Numbered from the stretch's first letter, positions 7,583 through 16,405 are shown. The stretch is DNA of 64,000 nucleotides from Aquipuribacter sp051216895 (GCF_051216895.1 NZ_JBPKAO010000006.1:166690-230689), one strand, 5' to 3'. The notes: generated by a model from the letters alone, not told the origin. Made by a program: numbers and translations.

Positions 7583-8830
7583 TCAGCCCTCGTCGACCAG
7601 CGCGGCCAGGTGCGCCGTGACCTGGGCCCGGCGCGGGGAGCCGTACGGCAGCTCGCGCAGCAGCCGCTGCCACACCTCCAGGTCGTCCCGGCCCTGCGTG
7701 GACGCCCAGCGCCACAGCGTGTCGGTCGACCCCGCTCGCAGGACGCTGCCGCGGAGGCTGCCCTGCAGCTCGTGCCGGGCCCGGGTGACCACCGGCGCCT
7801 CGGAGGTCGGCAGCACCGGCCCGCCGTAGAGCTCGAGCGCACGCCGGTGGCTGCCGCGGGCCAGGGCCGCGGCGACGTCGTCGGCGTCGCTGCGCACCTC
7901 GACCAGCAGCCGGTACGGCCGGGTGCCGATCGCCTCGACGCCCAGCAGCCGACGCAGCACCGCGCGCAGCCGTGACACCTCCGCCCGCACGGTCACCGGC
8001 GACAGGCGGCCCTCGCTCAACGACTCCGCCAGGACGTCACCGCCGACCCCGTTGTCGTGCCCGGCCAGGACGAGCAGGATCTCCGCGTGCCGGGGCGTGA
8101 CGGCGTGGGCCCGCCCGGCGACGTGCACCAGGGGCTGGTCGACGCCGAGGACCTGCAACCACGCCGATCGCACGGGGACCGGCGCCTCCACCGGTGGTCG
8201 CGCTCCCAGGTCGGCCTCCACCACGGCCACGGCGGCCCGCACGAGCGCGAGCGCGTAGGGCGAGGCGACCTCGGGACCACCCGACAGGTCGACTGCGCCC
8301 ACCACGTCGCCGGTGACCGGGTCGTGGACGGGGGCGGCCGAGCAGGACCACTGGTGCACAGGGGTGGCCCAGTGCTCGCCGGAGCTGATCTGCACCGCGG
8401 AGCCGACGGCCAGCGCCGTACCCGGGGCGTTCGTGCCGGCGTGCGCCTCGTCCCAGCGGGCCCCCGGGGTGAAGCCCAGCGACTCCATCCGCGTCCGGAC
8501 GGCCCGGTCGCCGCGCACGTGCAGCAGCCGGCCGGCGGCGTCGGAGACGGCCAGCACGTGCGGGTCGTCGGAGGTGTCCAGCAGCATCCGGTCGAGCAGC
8601 GGCACGGCCGCGGTCAGCGGGCTGGCGCGCCGCAGCTCGGCCAGGGTGTCGTCGTCGACGTCGACGTCCAGCGCCGGGTGGTCCGGGTCGACCCCGGCCG
8701 CCTCGCAGCGGCGCCACGAGTCGTGCACCAGCGGACGCACCTGGGCGGCTCGGTCGGGGCGGGTCTGCCACTGCTCGTGCGCACGGCGCGTGGCAGCGAC
8801 ATCGGTGTCGCTGGGTGCGGCCTGGTGCAC
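7583..8830 (-). CDS. GAF-domain transcriptional regulator (AcoR-like, no sigma-54 domain)
   Basis: A 415-aa regulator. Residues about 25-75 (RPLVHDSWRRCEAAGVDPDH) match the N-terminus of AcoR-type activators. A GAF sensor follows (about 80-205; GARWDEAHAGTNAPGTAL, HQWSCSAAPVHDPVTGDVVG). The C-terminus (about 250-330) is an OmpR/winged-helix-like segment (RHAEILLVLAGHDNGVGGDVLAESL, VRAEVSRLRAVLRRLLG), not a sigma-54 AAA domain. This layout is common in actinobacteria next to alcohol and aldehyde dehydrogenases. The GTG at 8830 follows GGAGG. It probably activates the downstream ALDH/DUF779 genes in response to alcohol or aldehyde; the ligand is inferred. Confidence 0.87.
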   Translation of the reverse strand: MHQAAPSDTDVAATRRAHEQWQTRPDRAAQVRPLVHDSWRRCEAAGVDPDHPALDVDVDDDTLAELRRASPLTAAVPLLDRMLLDTSDDPHVLAVSDAAGRLLHVRGDRAVRTRMESLGFTPGARWDEAHAGTNAPGTALAVGSAVQISSGEHWATPVHQWSCSAAPVHDPVTGDVVGAVDLSGGPEVASPYALALVRAAVAVVEADLGARPPVEAPVPVRSAWLQVLGVDQPLVHVAGRAHAVTPRHAEILLVLAGHDNGVGGDVLAESLSEGRLSPVTVRAEVSRLRAVLRRLLGVEAIGTRPYRLLVEVRSDADDVAAALARGSHRRALELYGGPVLPTSEAPVVTRARHELQGSLRGSVLRAGSTDTLWRWASTQGRDDLEVWQRLLRELPYGSPRRAQVTAHLAALVDEG

Positions 8831-8867
8831 CGGTCCTCCGCTTCGCCGGGGAGGTTGCTGGTCGTCC

Positions 8868-9737
8868 TCACCAGTCTCGCACGGCGGTGGCCGGGGGCCC
8901 CGGCGAGTGCGAGGACTGCCCCTCACCGGGCCCGGGGTCACCCGGTTGCGGGTCGCGTCCGTCGTCGCCGTCGCCGTCGCGCCGCCCCGGCAGGCGCCAG
9001 GAGCGACGGTGCCAGCCGCACGGCCCGTGCTCCAGCAGCGCCGACAGGTGCTCCGGCGCGCTGTACCCCTTGTTGTCCTGCCAGCCCCAACGGCGGTCGC
9101 GCTCCCCCAGCTCGCTCATCATCCGGTCCCGCTCGACCTTGGCCAGGACCGACGCCGCGGCCACGGCCGCGCACCGGCGGTCGGCCTTGGGCATGAGGTC
9201 GACCGGCGGAGCGCTCGCCGCCAGGGTGACCAGCTCGTCGGGTCCGGCAGGCGCCTGCGGCTCGAACGCGTCGAACAGCGTCTCCTCGCGCGGGACGGGG
9301 AACGGTCGGTGCAGCCAGTCGTAGGTGCCGTCCAGCAGCACCCGCTCCGGCGACGCCCCCAGCTGGGCCAGCGCCCGCAGACCGGCGACCCGGAGGGCGA
9401 CGAGGATCCCCCACGCGTCGATCTCGTCGTTGTCCGCGTGCCCGACGGCCCAGGCCGGGGCCCACCGGGCCAGCAGCGGGAACAGCCGCTCCCGCTCCGC
9501 GGGGCTCAGCCGCTTGGAGTCGTCCAGCCCCGCGGGCGCGCTGCGGGTGGCGGCGTCGACCACGACCACGCCGACGCTGACCGGGCCGGCCAGCGCACCC
9601 CGCCCCACCTCGTCCATGCCGCCCACCCGGACCAGGCCGTGGCTGCGCATCGCGGCCCGTGCGAGCCGGAGCGACGGCCGCCCCGCCGGCTCGGCGCCGG
9701 CAGCGGACCGACGGGCCACGGGGACGGCGGGGCTCAT
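8868..9737 (-). CDS. rnhB: Ribonuclease HII
   Basis: RNase HII (289 aa) removes ribonucleotides and RNA primers from DNA hybrids. The active-site block GMDEVGRGALAGPVSVGVVV (Asp, Glu) is clear, followed by LDDSKRLSPAERERLF, the conserved Asp in VLLDGTYDW, and KADRRCAAVAAASVLAKVERD. A 40-residue Gly/Asp/Pro-rich C-terminal tail is extra. The ATG at 9737 overlaps the lepB stop (ATGA), so the two are coupled. Confidence 0.95.
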   Translation of the reverse strand: MSPAVPVARRSAAGAEPAGRPSLRLARAAMRSHGLVRVGGMDEVGRGALAGPVSVGVVVVDAATRSAPAGLDDSKRLSPAERERLFPLLARWAPAWAVGHADNDEIDAWGILVALRVAGLRALAQLGASPERVLLDGTYDWLHRPFPVPREETLFDAFEPQAPAGPDELVTLAASAPPVDLMPKADRRCAAVAAASVLAKVERDRMMSELGERDRRWGWQDNKGYSAPEHLSALLEHGPCGWHRRSWRLPGRRDGDGDDGRDPQPGDPGPGEGQSSHSPGPPATAVRDW

Positions 9738-10585
9738 GAGACCCCTTCGACCCCGCCGACCTCGTCGAAGATGCCCTCGGGGGTCCGTAGCGGGGCGAAC
9801 CGGTCGAACGGCCACATGACCAGGACGGCTCGGCCCACCACGTGGTCCAGGGGGACCATGCCCGCGCCCGGCTGGCCGAGCTGGTAGCGGGAGTCCTCCG
9901 AGACCGACCGGTGGTCGCCCTGCACCCACATCCGCCCCTCGGGCACCTCGACGCTGAACTCGATGGTGGACGGGACGTCACCGGTGAACAGGTAGGGCTC
10001 GTCGACCGGCACGTCGTTGACCAGGAGGCGGCCGTCGGGGTCGCAGCAGGCGACGGTGTCCCCCGGCAGGCCGATGACCCGCTTGATCAGGTGCTCACCG
10101 GAGTTGGCCGGCAGCAGGCCGACGAAGGTCAGCGCCCGCACGACGACCGATGGCTCGTCGGTGGCCACCGGCAGCCAGCCCCCCGGGTCGACGAAGACCA
10201 CGACGTCCCCGCGCTCGAGGGTGCCGGGGCCGGGCTCGAGCTTGCTGACCAGCACGCGGTCCCCGACCAGCAGGGTCGACTCCATCGACTCCGACGGGAT
10301 GAAGAACGGCTGGACGAGGAACGTCTTGACGAGCACGGCGATGACCAGGGCGATGACGACCGTCACGCCGATCTCGCGCAGGTCCCGCCAAAGCCGGTTC
10401 CAGGCCGAGCTTCGTCGACGCCCGGTCGAGGCCGCGACAGCGGTCCGGGCACCGTCCTCGTCGCCCGAGGCGGCCACCCGGTCCCCGTCGGGTGGCGGGG
10501 CGGGGACCCCGGCGTCGTCGGCGAGGTCCTGCCGGTCCGGTCCGCCCTGCTCGCCGGGGCTGGAGGGTCGACCCCGGTCCGGCAC
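9734..10585 (-). CDS. lepB: Signal peptidase I
   Basis: Type I leader peptidase (283 aa), membrane-anchored, cleaving signal peptides of exported proteins. A charged, disordered N-terminus of about 60 residues precedes one membrane segment (IGVTVVIALVIAVLVKTFLV). The catalytic Ser is in PSESMESTLLVGDRVLVSK and the catalytic Lys in LIKRVIGLPGDTV. The box C-E motifs GDHRSVSEDSRY and VGRAVLV are also present. I chose the GTG at 10585 because GAGGAG lies just upstream; a GTG at 10609 would add 8 residues. It lies between rplS and rnhB, the standard order. Confidence 0.95.
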   Translation of the reverse strand: MPDRGRPSSPGEQGGPDRQDLADDAGVPAPPPDGDRVAASGDEDGARTAVAASTGRRRSSAWNRLWRDLREIGVTVVIALVIAVLVKTFLVQPFFIPSESMESTLLVGDRVLVSKLEPGPGTLERGDVVVFVDPGGWLPVATDEPSVVVRALTFVGLLPANSGEHLIKRVIGLPGDTVACCDPDGRLLVNDVPVDEPYLFTGDVPSTIEFSVEVPEGRMWVQGDHRSVSEDSRYQLGQPGAGMVPLDHVVGRAVLVMWPFDRFAPLRTPEGIFDEVGGVEGVS

Positions 10586-10718
10586 GCGCTCTCCTCGACT
10601 GGTGCGCACCTGGGGACGGCGCGCGAACTCCTGGCGCTCACCGTACCTGCAGCCCGGTGAGGGACCCCCCGGCCCCGGCGCCGATCAGGTCGTGCCCCCG
10701 AGGGGGCACGACCCGGTC

Positions 10719-11102
10719 TCACTTGGCGGTGGTGGCCTTCGCGGCGGCCTTGGGGACGTCGACGCGACGCTCGCGGATGCGGGCCTTCTTGCCGCGCAGG
10801 TCGCGCAGGTAGTAGAGCTTGGCGCGACGCACGATGCCGCGGCTGGCGACCTCGATCTTGTCGAGCACCGGGCTGTGCAGCGGGAACGTGCGCTCGACGC
10901 CGACACCGAAGCTGATCTTGCGGACCGTGAAGGTCTCGCCGATCCCGCCGCCGTGACGACGGATGACGACGCCCTGGAAGACCTGGACCCGGGAGCGGGT
11001 GCCCTCGACGACCTTCACGTGGACCTTGACGTTGTCCCCGGCGCGGAACTCGGGGATGTCGGTGCGCAGGCTTGCTGCGTCCAGGTTGTCCAGGGTGTTC
11101 AT
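10719..11102 (-). CDS. rplS: 50S ribosomal protein L19
   Basis: L19 (127 aa) lies at the 30S-50S interface. It is recognised by FRAGDNVKVHVKVVEGTRSR, VQVFQGVVIRRHGGG and TFTVRKISFGVGVERTFPLH. The ATG at 11102 has GGAAGG upstream. It stands downstream of trmD, as in the general bacterial rpsP-rimM-trmD-rplS cluster, but with a 197-bp gap, so it probably also has its own promoter. Confidence 0.97.
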   Translation of the reverse strand: MNTLDNLDAASLRTDIPEFRAGDNVKVHVKVVEGTRSRVQVFQGVVIRRHGGGIGETFTVRKISFGVGVERTFPLHSPVLDKIEVASRGIVRRAKLYYLRDLRGKKARIRERRVDVPKAAAKATTAK

Positions 11103-11244
11103 GCGTGCCTTCCCGGTCGGTGCCACAGGCCACCGGCCTTGCCGGGCGGGGCCCGGCGTCATCGAGGTGCGAGTCTGGGTGTGCGGGCCACCAGGGCCCG
11201 TTCGGCCGGTGTCCCCCTGCGGCAGGTGGACCGGCAACCGCTAG

Positions 11245-11275
11245 AGGATGCCACAGCCGGGGCCGCCGACGTGAA
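11245..11275 (-). promoter_or_regulatory. Putative rplS promoter
   Basis: In the 197-bp gap between trmD and rplS, TTCACG (11270-11275) and CATCCT (11245-11250) are separated by 19 nt. This is a weak but plausible sigma-70-type promoter with a 5' UTR of about 140 nt. No other gene is visible in the gap. Confidence 0.3.
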
Positions 11276-11299
11276 TCGTCCGGCGCCCGCCCGACCCGC

Positions 11300-12097
11300 T
11301 CAGGCCGGTGGCACCAGGTGCTCGCCGTCCACCGACCACCCCAGGCCGGCGAGCACGGCCAGGTCGCCGCGGTCCAGACCGGTCGCCGGGGCGGCGCGCA
11401 GCAGGTCGGGGCGACGCTGCGCGGTGCGGCGCAGTGACTCGTCGCGGCGCCAGCGGGCGACCTTGGCGTGGTCACCGCTGGTGAGCACCTCGGGCACGGC
11501 CCGCTCGCGCCAGACGGCGGGTCGGGTGTACGCGGGCGCCTCGAGGAGGCCGTCGCTGTGGGACTCCTCGACGACGCTGGCGGCGTTGCCCAGCACGCCC
11601 GGCAGCAGGCGGCCGACGGCCTCGACCAGCACCAGGGCCGCCGCCTCTCCGCCGGCCAGCACGTAGTCGCCGATGCTGACCGGGGTCACCTCGTGGTGCT
11701 CCGCCGCGTCGTCCAGGACCCGTTCGTCGATGCCCTCGTAGCGACCGCAGGCCAGCACGAGCCACGGCTGGGCGGCCAGCTCGTGGGCCATCGCCTGGTC
11801 GAACCGACGCCCCGCCGGTGACAGGACCAGCAGGTGGGGTCGGGCCTCGGGAGCCAGCCGCGGTCCCCCCTCGGCGCGGACGTGCTCCAGCGCCTCCGCC
11901 CACGGCTGCGGGGTCATCAGCATGCCGGCCCCGCCGCCGAACGGTGAGTCGTCGACCGTGCGGTGCACGTCGTGGGTGAAGTCCCGCAGGTCGTGCACGG
12001 CGAGGTCGATGAGGCCACGCTCCACGGCCCGGCCGATCAGCGACAGCCGCAGCGGGGCCAGGTAGTCGGGGAAGACGGTGACGACGTCGACGCGCAC
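11300..12097 (-). CDS. trmD: tRNA (guanine-N1)-methyltransferase TrmD
   Basis: TrmD (265 aa) makes m1G37 in tRNAs to prevent frameshifting. The trefoil-knot SPOUT motifs are present: LACGRYEGIDERV and SIGDYVLAGGEAA, with PFGGGAGMLM near the N-terminus. It starts with the GTG at 12097, 5 nt after the rimM stop, in the rpsP-khpA-rimM-trmD operon. Confidence 0.97.
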   Translation of the reverse strand: MRVDVVTVFPDYLAPLRLSLIGRAVERGLIDLAVHDLRDFTHDVHRTVDDSPFGGGAGMLMTPQPWAEALEHVRAEGGPRLAPEARPHLLVLSPAGRRFDQAMAHELAAQPWLVLACGRYEGIDERVLDDAAEHHEVTPVSIGDYVLAGGEAAALVLVEAVGRLLPGVLGNAASVVEESHSDGLLEAPAYTRPAVWRERAVPEVLTSGDHAKVARWRRDESLRRTAQRRPDLLRAAPATGLDRGDLAVLAGLGWSVDGEHLVPPA

Positions 12098-12102
12098 GAG
12101 GC

Positions 12103-12657
12103 TCAGTCCTGCTCGGGCGGCAGCCCGGGGAACAACCCGCCGGGCGGGTCCACGACCACGTGGCCCGCGGCGACGTCGACGACGGGCACCAGGGCGGTGA
12201 CGAACGGCACCAGGACGTCCCCGGCGCCGGTGTCGACCACGAGCAGGTCCTGGGCCGTGCCGCTCTGCAGCGCCGTGACCGTGCCCAACGCGTGGCCGTC
12301 CGGGGTCTGCGCGCGCAGCCCCACCAGGTCCTCGACCGGCCAGGCGTCGTCCTCGGGCTCGTCCGCGGCGGCGTCGACGAGCAGCGTGACGTCACGCAGG
12401 GCCTCGGCGTCCTCCCGGCTGGTGACGTCCTCGAAGCGCAGCACCCACCGGTCGGTGTGCGTGCGGGCGGCGGCCAGGACCAGGGCGCCCACGTTCGGGT
12501 CGGTCAGGAACCAGGCTCCTGGGACGAACCGGCCCCGGGCGTCGTCGGTGCGGACGGCGACGGTCAGCTCGCCCTTGAGACCGTGGGGACGACCGAGGCG
12601 GCCGACCACGAGCAGGTTCTGCTCGGGCTCGGCCGCCCCGTGAGGTGCGGTGTCCAC
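12103..12657 (-). CDS. rimM: Ribosome maturation factor RimM
   Basis: RimM (184 aa) assists 30S head assembly and binds S19. The N-terminal RimM barrel begins VVGRLGRPHGLKGELTVAVRTD, and a PRC-barrel-like C-terminus ends with VPFVTALVPVVDVAAGHVVVDPPGGL. It starts 10 nt after khpA. Confidence 0.96.
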   Translation of the reverse strand: MDTAPHGAAEPEQNLLVVGRLGRPHGLKGELTVAVRTDDARGRFVPGAWFLTDPNVGALVLAAARTHTDRWVLRFEDVTSREDAEALRDVTLLVDAAADEPEDDAWPVEDLVGLRAQTPDGHALGTVTALQSGTAQDLLVVDTGAGDVLVPFVTALVPVVDVAAGHVVVDPPGGLFPGLPPEQD

Positions 12658-12667
12658 GTGCCGGGTG

Positions 12668-12907
12668 TCAGCGGCCGTCGAGGTCGACGATGTCCACGCG
12701 CACCGGACCGGAGTCCGACAGCGCGTTGACGACCGTGCGCAGCGCGGTGGCGGTGCGACCCGCCCGACCGATGACGCGGCCGATGTCGTCGGGGTGGACC
12801 CGGACCTGCACGAGCGGTCCGCGACGGTTGTCGCGCTCGACGACGGTCACGTCCTCGGGGTGCTCGACGATCCCGGTCACCAGGTGCTCGACGACATCGG
12901 CCAGCAC
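12668..12907 (-). CDS. khpA: KH-domain RNA-binding protein KhpA
   Basis: A 79-aa single KH-domain protein (YlqC/KhpA) that binds RNA with the GXXG loop seen in GRVIGRAGRTATALRTVV. It reads LADVVEHLVTGIVEHPEDVTV at the start. The GTG at 12907 is 1 nt after the rpsP stop, with GAGGAG inside the rpsP 3' end, so it is coupled to S16. Its place between rpsP and rimM is the standard actinobacterial and firmicute order. Confidence 0.95.
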   Translation of the reverse strand: MLADVVEHLVTGIVEHPEDVTVVERDNRRGPLVQVRVHPDDIGRVIGRAGRTATALRTVVNALSDSGPVRVDIVDLDGR

Positions 12908-12908
12908 G

Positions 12909-13505
12909 TCAGGACTCCTCGGCCTTGGGGGCCTCGTCAGCCTTGGGCTCCTCGGCCTTGGGGGCCTCGTCAGCCTTGGGCTCCTCGGCCTTGGGGGCCT
13001 CGTCAGCCTTGGGCTCCTCAGCCTTGGGGGCCTCGTCAGCCTTGGGCTCCTCAGCCTTGGGGGCCTCGTCAGCCTTGGGCTCCTCGGCCTTGGGCTCCGC
13101 GGCGGGGGCCTCGGCCTTGGCGGCCTTCTTGCGCGGGGTGGTCGCGTCGGCGGCCAGGTCGGACTTGGCGTCGCGCATGGCGGCCTCGTAGGCCAGCTTC
13201 TTGTCCGGCTTGGGGTCCTTGACCCGCAGGGTGCCCTCGGTGCCGGGCAGGCCCTTGTGCTTCTGCCAGTCACCGGTGATCTTCAGCAGCGCAGCGACCT
13301 GCTCGGTCGGCTGGGCGCCGACGCCGAGCCAGTACAGCGCACGCTCGGAGTCGATCTCGATGAGCGAGGGCTCCTCGGTCGGGTGGTACTTGCCGATCTC
13401 CTCGATCGCCCGGCCGTCACGGCGGGTGCGGGAGTCCGCGACGACGACGCGGTAGTACGGGGCGCGGATCTTGCCGAGGCGCTTGAGACGGATCTTGACT
13501 GCCAC
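12909..13505 (-). CDS. rpsP: 30S ribosomal protein S16 with repeat-rich C-terminal tail
   Basis: Residues 1-85 are canonical S16 (MAVKIRLKRLGKIRAPYYRVVVADSR). The usual length is 80-160 aa, but this protein has 198. From residue about 139 the tail consists of five near-identical 11-residue units (KADEAPKAEEP) plus a partial sixth, encoded by 33-bp tandem DNA repeats. Lys/Ala/Glu-rich S16 tails occur in other actinobacteria; the near-perfect repetition here is striking. GTG start at 13505 with AGGAG upstream. It is the first gene of the rpsP-khpA-rimM-trmD operon. Confidence 0.97.
   Translation of the reverse strand: MAVKIRLKRLGKIRAPYYRVVVADSRTRRDGRAIEEIGKYHPTEEPSLIEIDSERALYWLGVGAQPTEQVAALLKITGDWQKHKGLPGTEGTLRVKDPKPDKKLAYEAAMRDAKSDLAADATTPRKKAAKAEAPAAEPKAEEPKADEAPKAEEPKADEAPKAEEPKADEAPKAEEPKADEAPKAEEPKADEAPKAEES
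12917..13081 (-). repeat. 33-bp minisatellite in rpsP
   Basis: Five consecutive 33-bp units starting at 12917, 12950, 12983, 13016 and 13049. They differ by at most a g/a change near the unit start (cctcgg versus cctcag), and a diverged partial copy follows at 13082. The near identity at DNA level, including synonymous positions, implies recent expansion or homogenisation. Confidence 0.95.
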
Positions 13506-13631
13506 GAGGGGTTGTTCTCCTGAGTCTGTGTGGTCGCTCGACCGGTGGCCGTGGTGGGGACCCGGGCCCGGTCGGGCAGATGGACTCGCGTCGTCTCGGT
13601 GAGAGGGGCCGGGACGGGCGGGTACAGCCGT

Positions 13632-14726
13632 CTAGTGTGCCACGACGACACGGCCGCCGAGGACGACCGCACGCGGTCTGCGCAGGGTGGAAGGGTCCAC
13701 GACCGGGTCCTCGGCGAGCACGAGCAGGTCGGCGCGGGCGCCCTCGAGGAGACCGTCACGGCCCAGCCACGACCGTGCCGCCCAGCTGGCGGCCCCGACG
13801 GCGGTCGCCGCGGGCAGCCCGGCCTCCACGAGGGCGGCCACCTCCTCCGCGACCAGGCCGTGCGGCAGCGTCCCGCCCGCGTCGGTGCCCACGTACAGCG
13901 GGACGCCCGCCTCGTGCAGCGACCGGACCGTCTCGTGGCGCCTCGCGTGCAGCGCCCGCATGTGCGCCGACCAGGTGGGGAACTTCGCCTCGCCGGCGGC
14001 CGCGAGGTCGGGGAACGTGGCGATGTTGACCAGCGTCGGGACGACCGCCACACCCTGGCGGGCGGCGGCCTCGACCGTCGCCGCGGTGAAGCCCGTGCCG
14101 TGCTCGATGCCGTCGATCCCCGCGGCCAGCAGGTCCGGCAGGCTGTCCTCGCTGAAGCAGTGGGCCGTCACCCGCGCCCCCGCGTCGTGGGCGGCGGCGA
14201 CCGCCTCCACCAGCACGTCGGCCGGCCAGCACGGGGTGAGGTCGCCGACCCCGCGGTCGATCCAGTCCCCCACGAGCTTGACCCAGCCGTCACCGCGGGC
14301 GGCCTGGTGGCGGACCTCCTCGACCAGGTCGCCCGGTTCGATCTCCACCGCGTAGTCGCGGATGTAGCGACGGGTGCGTGCGATGTGACGGCCGGCGCGG
14401 ATGATGCGCGGCAGGTCGTCACGGTCGTCCATCCAGCGGGTGTCCGCCGCCGACCCGGCGTCGCGGACCAGCAGCGTGCCGTGGTCGCGGTCGGTGAGCG
14501 CCTGGGCCTCGGCCGTCGCCCGGTCCACCGCGCCGTGGGCGTCCAGCCCGATGTGGCAGTGCGCGTCGACCAGGCCGGGCAGGACCCAGCCGTCCAGGCG
14601 CCGGACGTCGCCCCCGGGTGCGGTCGGCCGGTCGAAGGTCACCCGGCCGCCCAGCACCCAGGCCTGCTCGCGCACCTTCTCGGCGTCGACGCGCACGGGC
14701 CCGGTCAGGTGCAGCACGTCGCTCAT
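13632..14726 (-). CDS. Amidohydrolase family protein
   Basis: A 364-aa metal-dependent amidohydrolase (imidazolonepropionase/dihydroorotase-like superfamily). It has a small N-terminal beta-sandwich (LHLTGPVRVD), then the TIM-barrel metal motif HCH in LVDAHCHIGLD, further ligands in VTAHCFSED and GIEHGTG, and Asp in GTDAGGTLPHG. The C-terminus GARADLLVLAEDPVVDP rebuilds the sandwich. The substrate is unknown. The same family occupies the ffh-rpsP interval in mycobacteria and other actinobacteria, so it is an ancestral neighbour. Confidence 0.9.
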   Translation of the reverse strand: MSDVLHLTGPVRVDAEKVREQAWVLGGRVTFDRPTAPGGDVRRLDGWVLPGLVDAHCHIGLDAHGAVDRATAEAQALTDRDHGTLLVRDAGSAADTRWMDDRDDLPRIIRAGRHIARTRRYIRDYAVEIEPGDLVEEVRHQAARGDGWVKLVGDWIDRGVGDLTPCWPADVLVEAVAAAHDAGARVTAHCFSEDSLPDLLAAGIDGIEHGTGFTAATVEAAARQGVAVVPTLVNIATFPDLAAAGEAKFPTWSAHMRALHARRHETVRSLHEAGVPLYVGTDAGGTLPHGLVAEEVAALVEAGLPAATAVGAASWAARSWLGRDGLLEGARADLLVLAEDPVVDPSTLRRPRAVVLGGRVVVAH

Positions 14727-14767
14727 GCTCGGCCGCCGTCGGTCATCGGTGCTCGGCCGTCCGCGTG

Positions 14768-16357
14768 TCAGCGGCCGCCGAAGGCGTCTCGGAAGCCCTC
14801 GGGCAGCGCGCTGGGGTCGACCTGGTCGCCCCGGGCCGGTGCACCGAGACCGAACGACGAGCCCGCGGGGGCCTGGGTGGGCGCGGCGGGCAGGCCCGCG
14901 GCCTCGGCGGCGCGCTTGGCCGGGTTGCCGGAGCGGGAGCCCTTGGTGCGCTGCTGCTGCTGCTTGCCCTTGCCCTTCTTGCCGCGCTTGCCCGGGCCGA
15001 TCCCGCCCATCCCCGGCATGCCGCCGGGCATCCCGGGCAGGCCCGGCATGCCGCCGCCGGACCGCATCTGCTTCATCATCTTCTGCGCCTGGGTGAACCG
15101 CTCCACCAGGCCGTTGACGTCGCTGACCTGGGTGCCGGAGCCCTTGGCGATGCGCATCCGCCGCGAGCCGTTGAGCAGCTTGAGGTCCTCGCGCTCGGCG
15201 GGGGTCATCGACCGGACGATGGCCTCGACCCGGTCCAGCTCGCGTTCGTCGAACTGCTCCAGCTGCTCCTTCATGTCCCCCATGCCGGGGAGCATCTTGA
15301 GCATGTTCTTCAGCGGGCCCATCTTGCGGACGGCCTGCATCTGGTCGAGGAAGTCGGTCAGGGTGAAGTCGTCGCCCCGCTGGAGCTTGTCCGCCATCTT
15401 GGCGGTCTGATCGGCGTCGAAGGCCTTCTCGGCCTGCTCGATCAGGGTGAGGACGTCACCCATGTCGAGGATCCGCCCGGCCATCCGGTCGGGGTGGAAG
15501 ACCTCGAAGTCGGTGAGCTTCTCACCGGTGGACGCGAACAGGATCGGGCTGCCGGTGACCGTGACCACGCTCAGCGCCGCACCGCCGCGGGCGTCGCCGT
15601 CGAGCTTGGTCATGACGACGCCGGTGAGCGAGACGCCCTCGTCGAACTGCTTGGCGGTGTCGACCGCGGACTGCCCGATCATCGCGTCCAGGACGAACAG
15701 CACCTCGTCGGGCTGGACGGCGTCGCGGATGTCGGAGGCCTGCTGCATCAGGTCGGCGTCGACGCCCAGGCGACCGGCGGTGTCGACGACGACGACGTCG
15801 TGGCCGCGGCTGCGGGCGTGCTCGACGCCCCGGCGGGCGACGTCGACGGGGTCGCCGACGCCGTTGCCGGGCTCGGGGGCGAAGACCGCCACCCCGGCCC
15901 GTTCCGCGTTGACCTGCAGCTGCGTGACGGCGTTGGGCCGCTGCAGGTCCGCCGCGACCAGGACGGGGCTGTGGCCCTGCTCCTTGAGCCAGTGCCCGAG
16001 CTTGCCGGCCAGGGTCGTCTTGCCCGCGCCCTGCAGGCCCGCGAGCATGATCACGGTCGGCGGGTTCTTGGCCAGGCGCAGCCGCCGGGACTCCCCGCCG
16101 AGGATCGCCACGAGCTCCTCGTTGACGATCTTGACGACCTGCTGGCCGGGGTTCAGGGCCTTGCTGACCTCATCGCCCAGGGCGCGCTCGCGCACCGACG
16201 CGGTGAACGCGCGCACGACGGGCAGCGCCACGTCGGCGTCCAGCAGCGCCAGGCGGATCTGGCGCACGGTCGCGTCGACGTCGGCAGGGCTCAGCCGGCC
16301 CTTGCCCCGGAGGGTCTTGAACGTCGAGGTCAGTCGGTCGGAGAGAGAGGCGAACAA
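14768..16357 (-). CDS. ffh: Signal recognition particle protein Ffh
   Basis: Ffh (529 aa), the SRP54 GTPase that binds signal sequences and 4.5S RNA. N domain about 1-85, G domain with Walker A LQGAGKTTLAGKLG, DTAGR and TKLDGDARGG, and an M domain rich in methionine (MGPLKNMLKMLPGMGDM; SGGGMPGLPGMPGGMPGMGG). A basic/Gln tail follows. It starts with a rare TTG at 16357, supported by GAGGAA upstream and the conserved N-terminus FASLSDRLTSTFKTLRGKG. FtsY, its receptor, is encoded at 26166-27422. Confidence 0.97.
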   Translation of the reverse strand: MFASLSDRLTSTFKTLRGKGRLSPADVDATVRQIRLALLDADVALPVVRAFTASVRERALGDEVSKALNPGQQVVKIVNEELVAILGGESRRLRLAKNPPTVIMLAGLQGAGKTTLAGKLGHWLKEQGHSPVLVAADLQRPNAVTQLQVNAERAGVAVFAPEPGNGVGDPVDVARRGVEHARSRGHDVVVVDTAGRLGVDADLMQQASDIRDAVQPDEVLFVLDAMIGQSAVDTAKQFDEGVSLTGVVMTKLDGDARGGAALSVVTVTGSPILFASTGEKLTDFEVFHPDRMAGRILDMGDVLTLIEQAEKAFDADQTAKMADKLQRGDDFTLTDFLDQMQAVRKMGPLKNMLKMLPGMGDMKEQLEQFDERELDRVEAIVRSMTPAEREDLKLLNGSRRMRIAKGSGTQVSDVNGLVERFTQAQKMMKQMRSGGGMPGLPGMPGGMPGMGGIGPGKRGKKGKGKQQQQRTKGSRSGNPAKRAAEAAGLPAAPTQAPAGSSFGLGAPARGDQVDPSALPEGFRDAFGGR

Positions 16358-16405
16358 CGCGGGTTCCTCAGCAGTCGGTGGTGTCCGGCCAGGGTAGCCG
16401 TGCCG

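Noticed and set aside
12917..13081. CRISPR array
   Set aside because: The 33-bp units are contiguous with no unique spacers and are in frame within rpsP.
12925..13191. Plus-strand frame of repeated GASSALGSSAL-type units
   Set aside because: Antisense of the rpsP minisatellite; no start signals.
16321..16357. ffh start at an upstream ATG or GTG
   Set aside because: The conserved Ffh N-terminus begins exactly at the TTG with a ribosome-binding site; upstream codons do not match the family.
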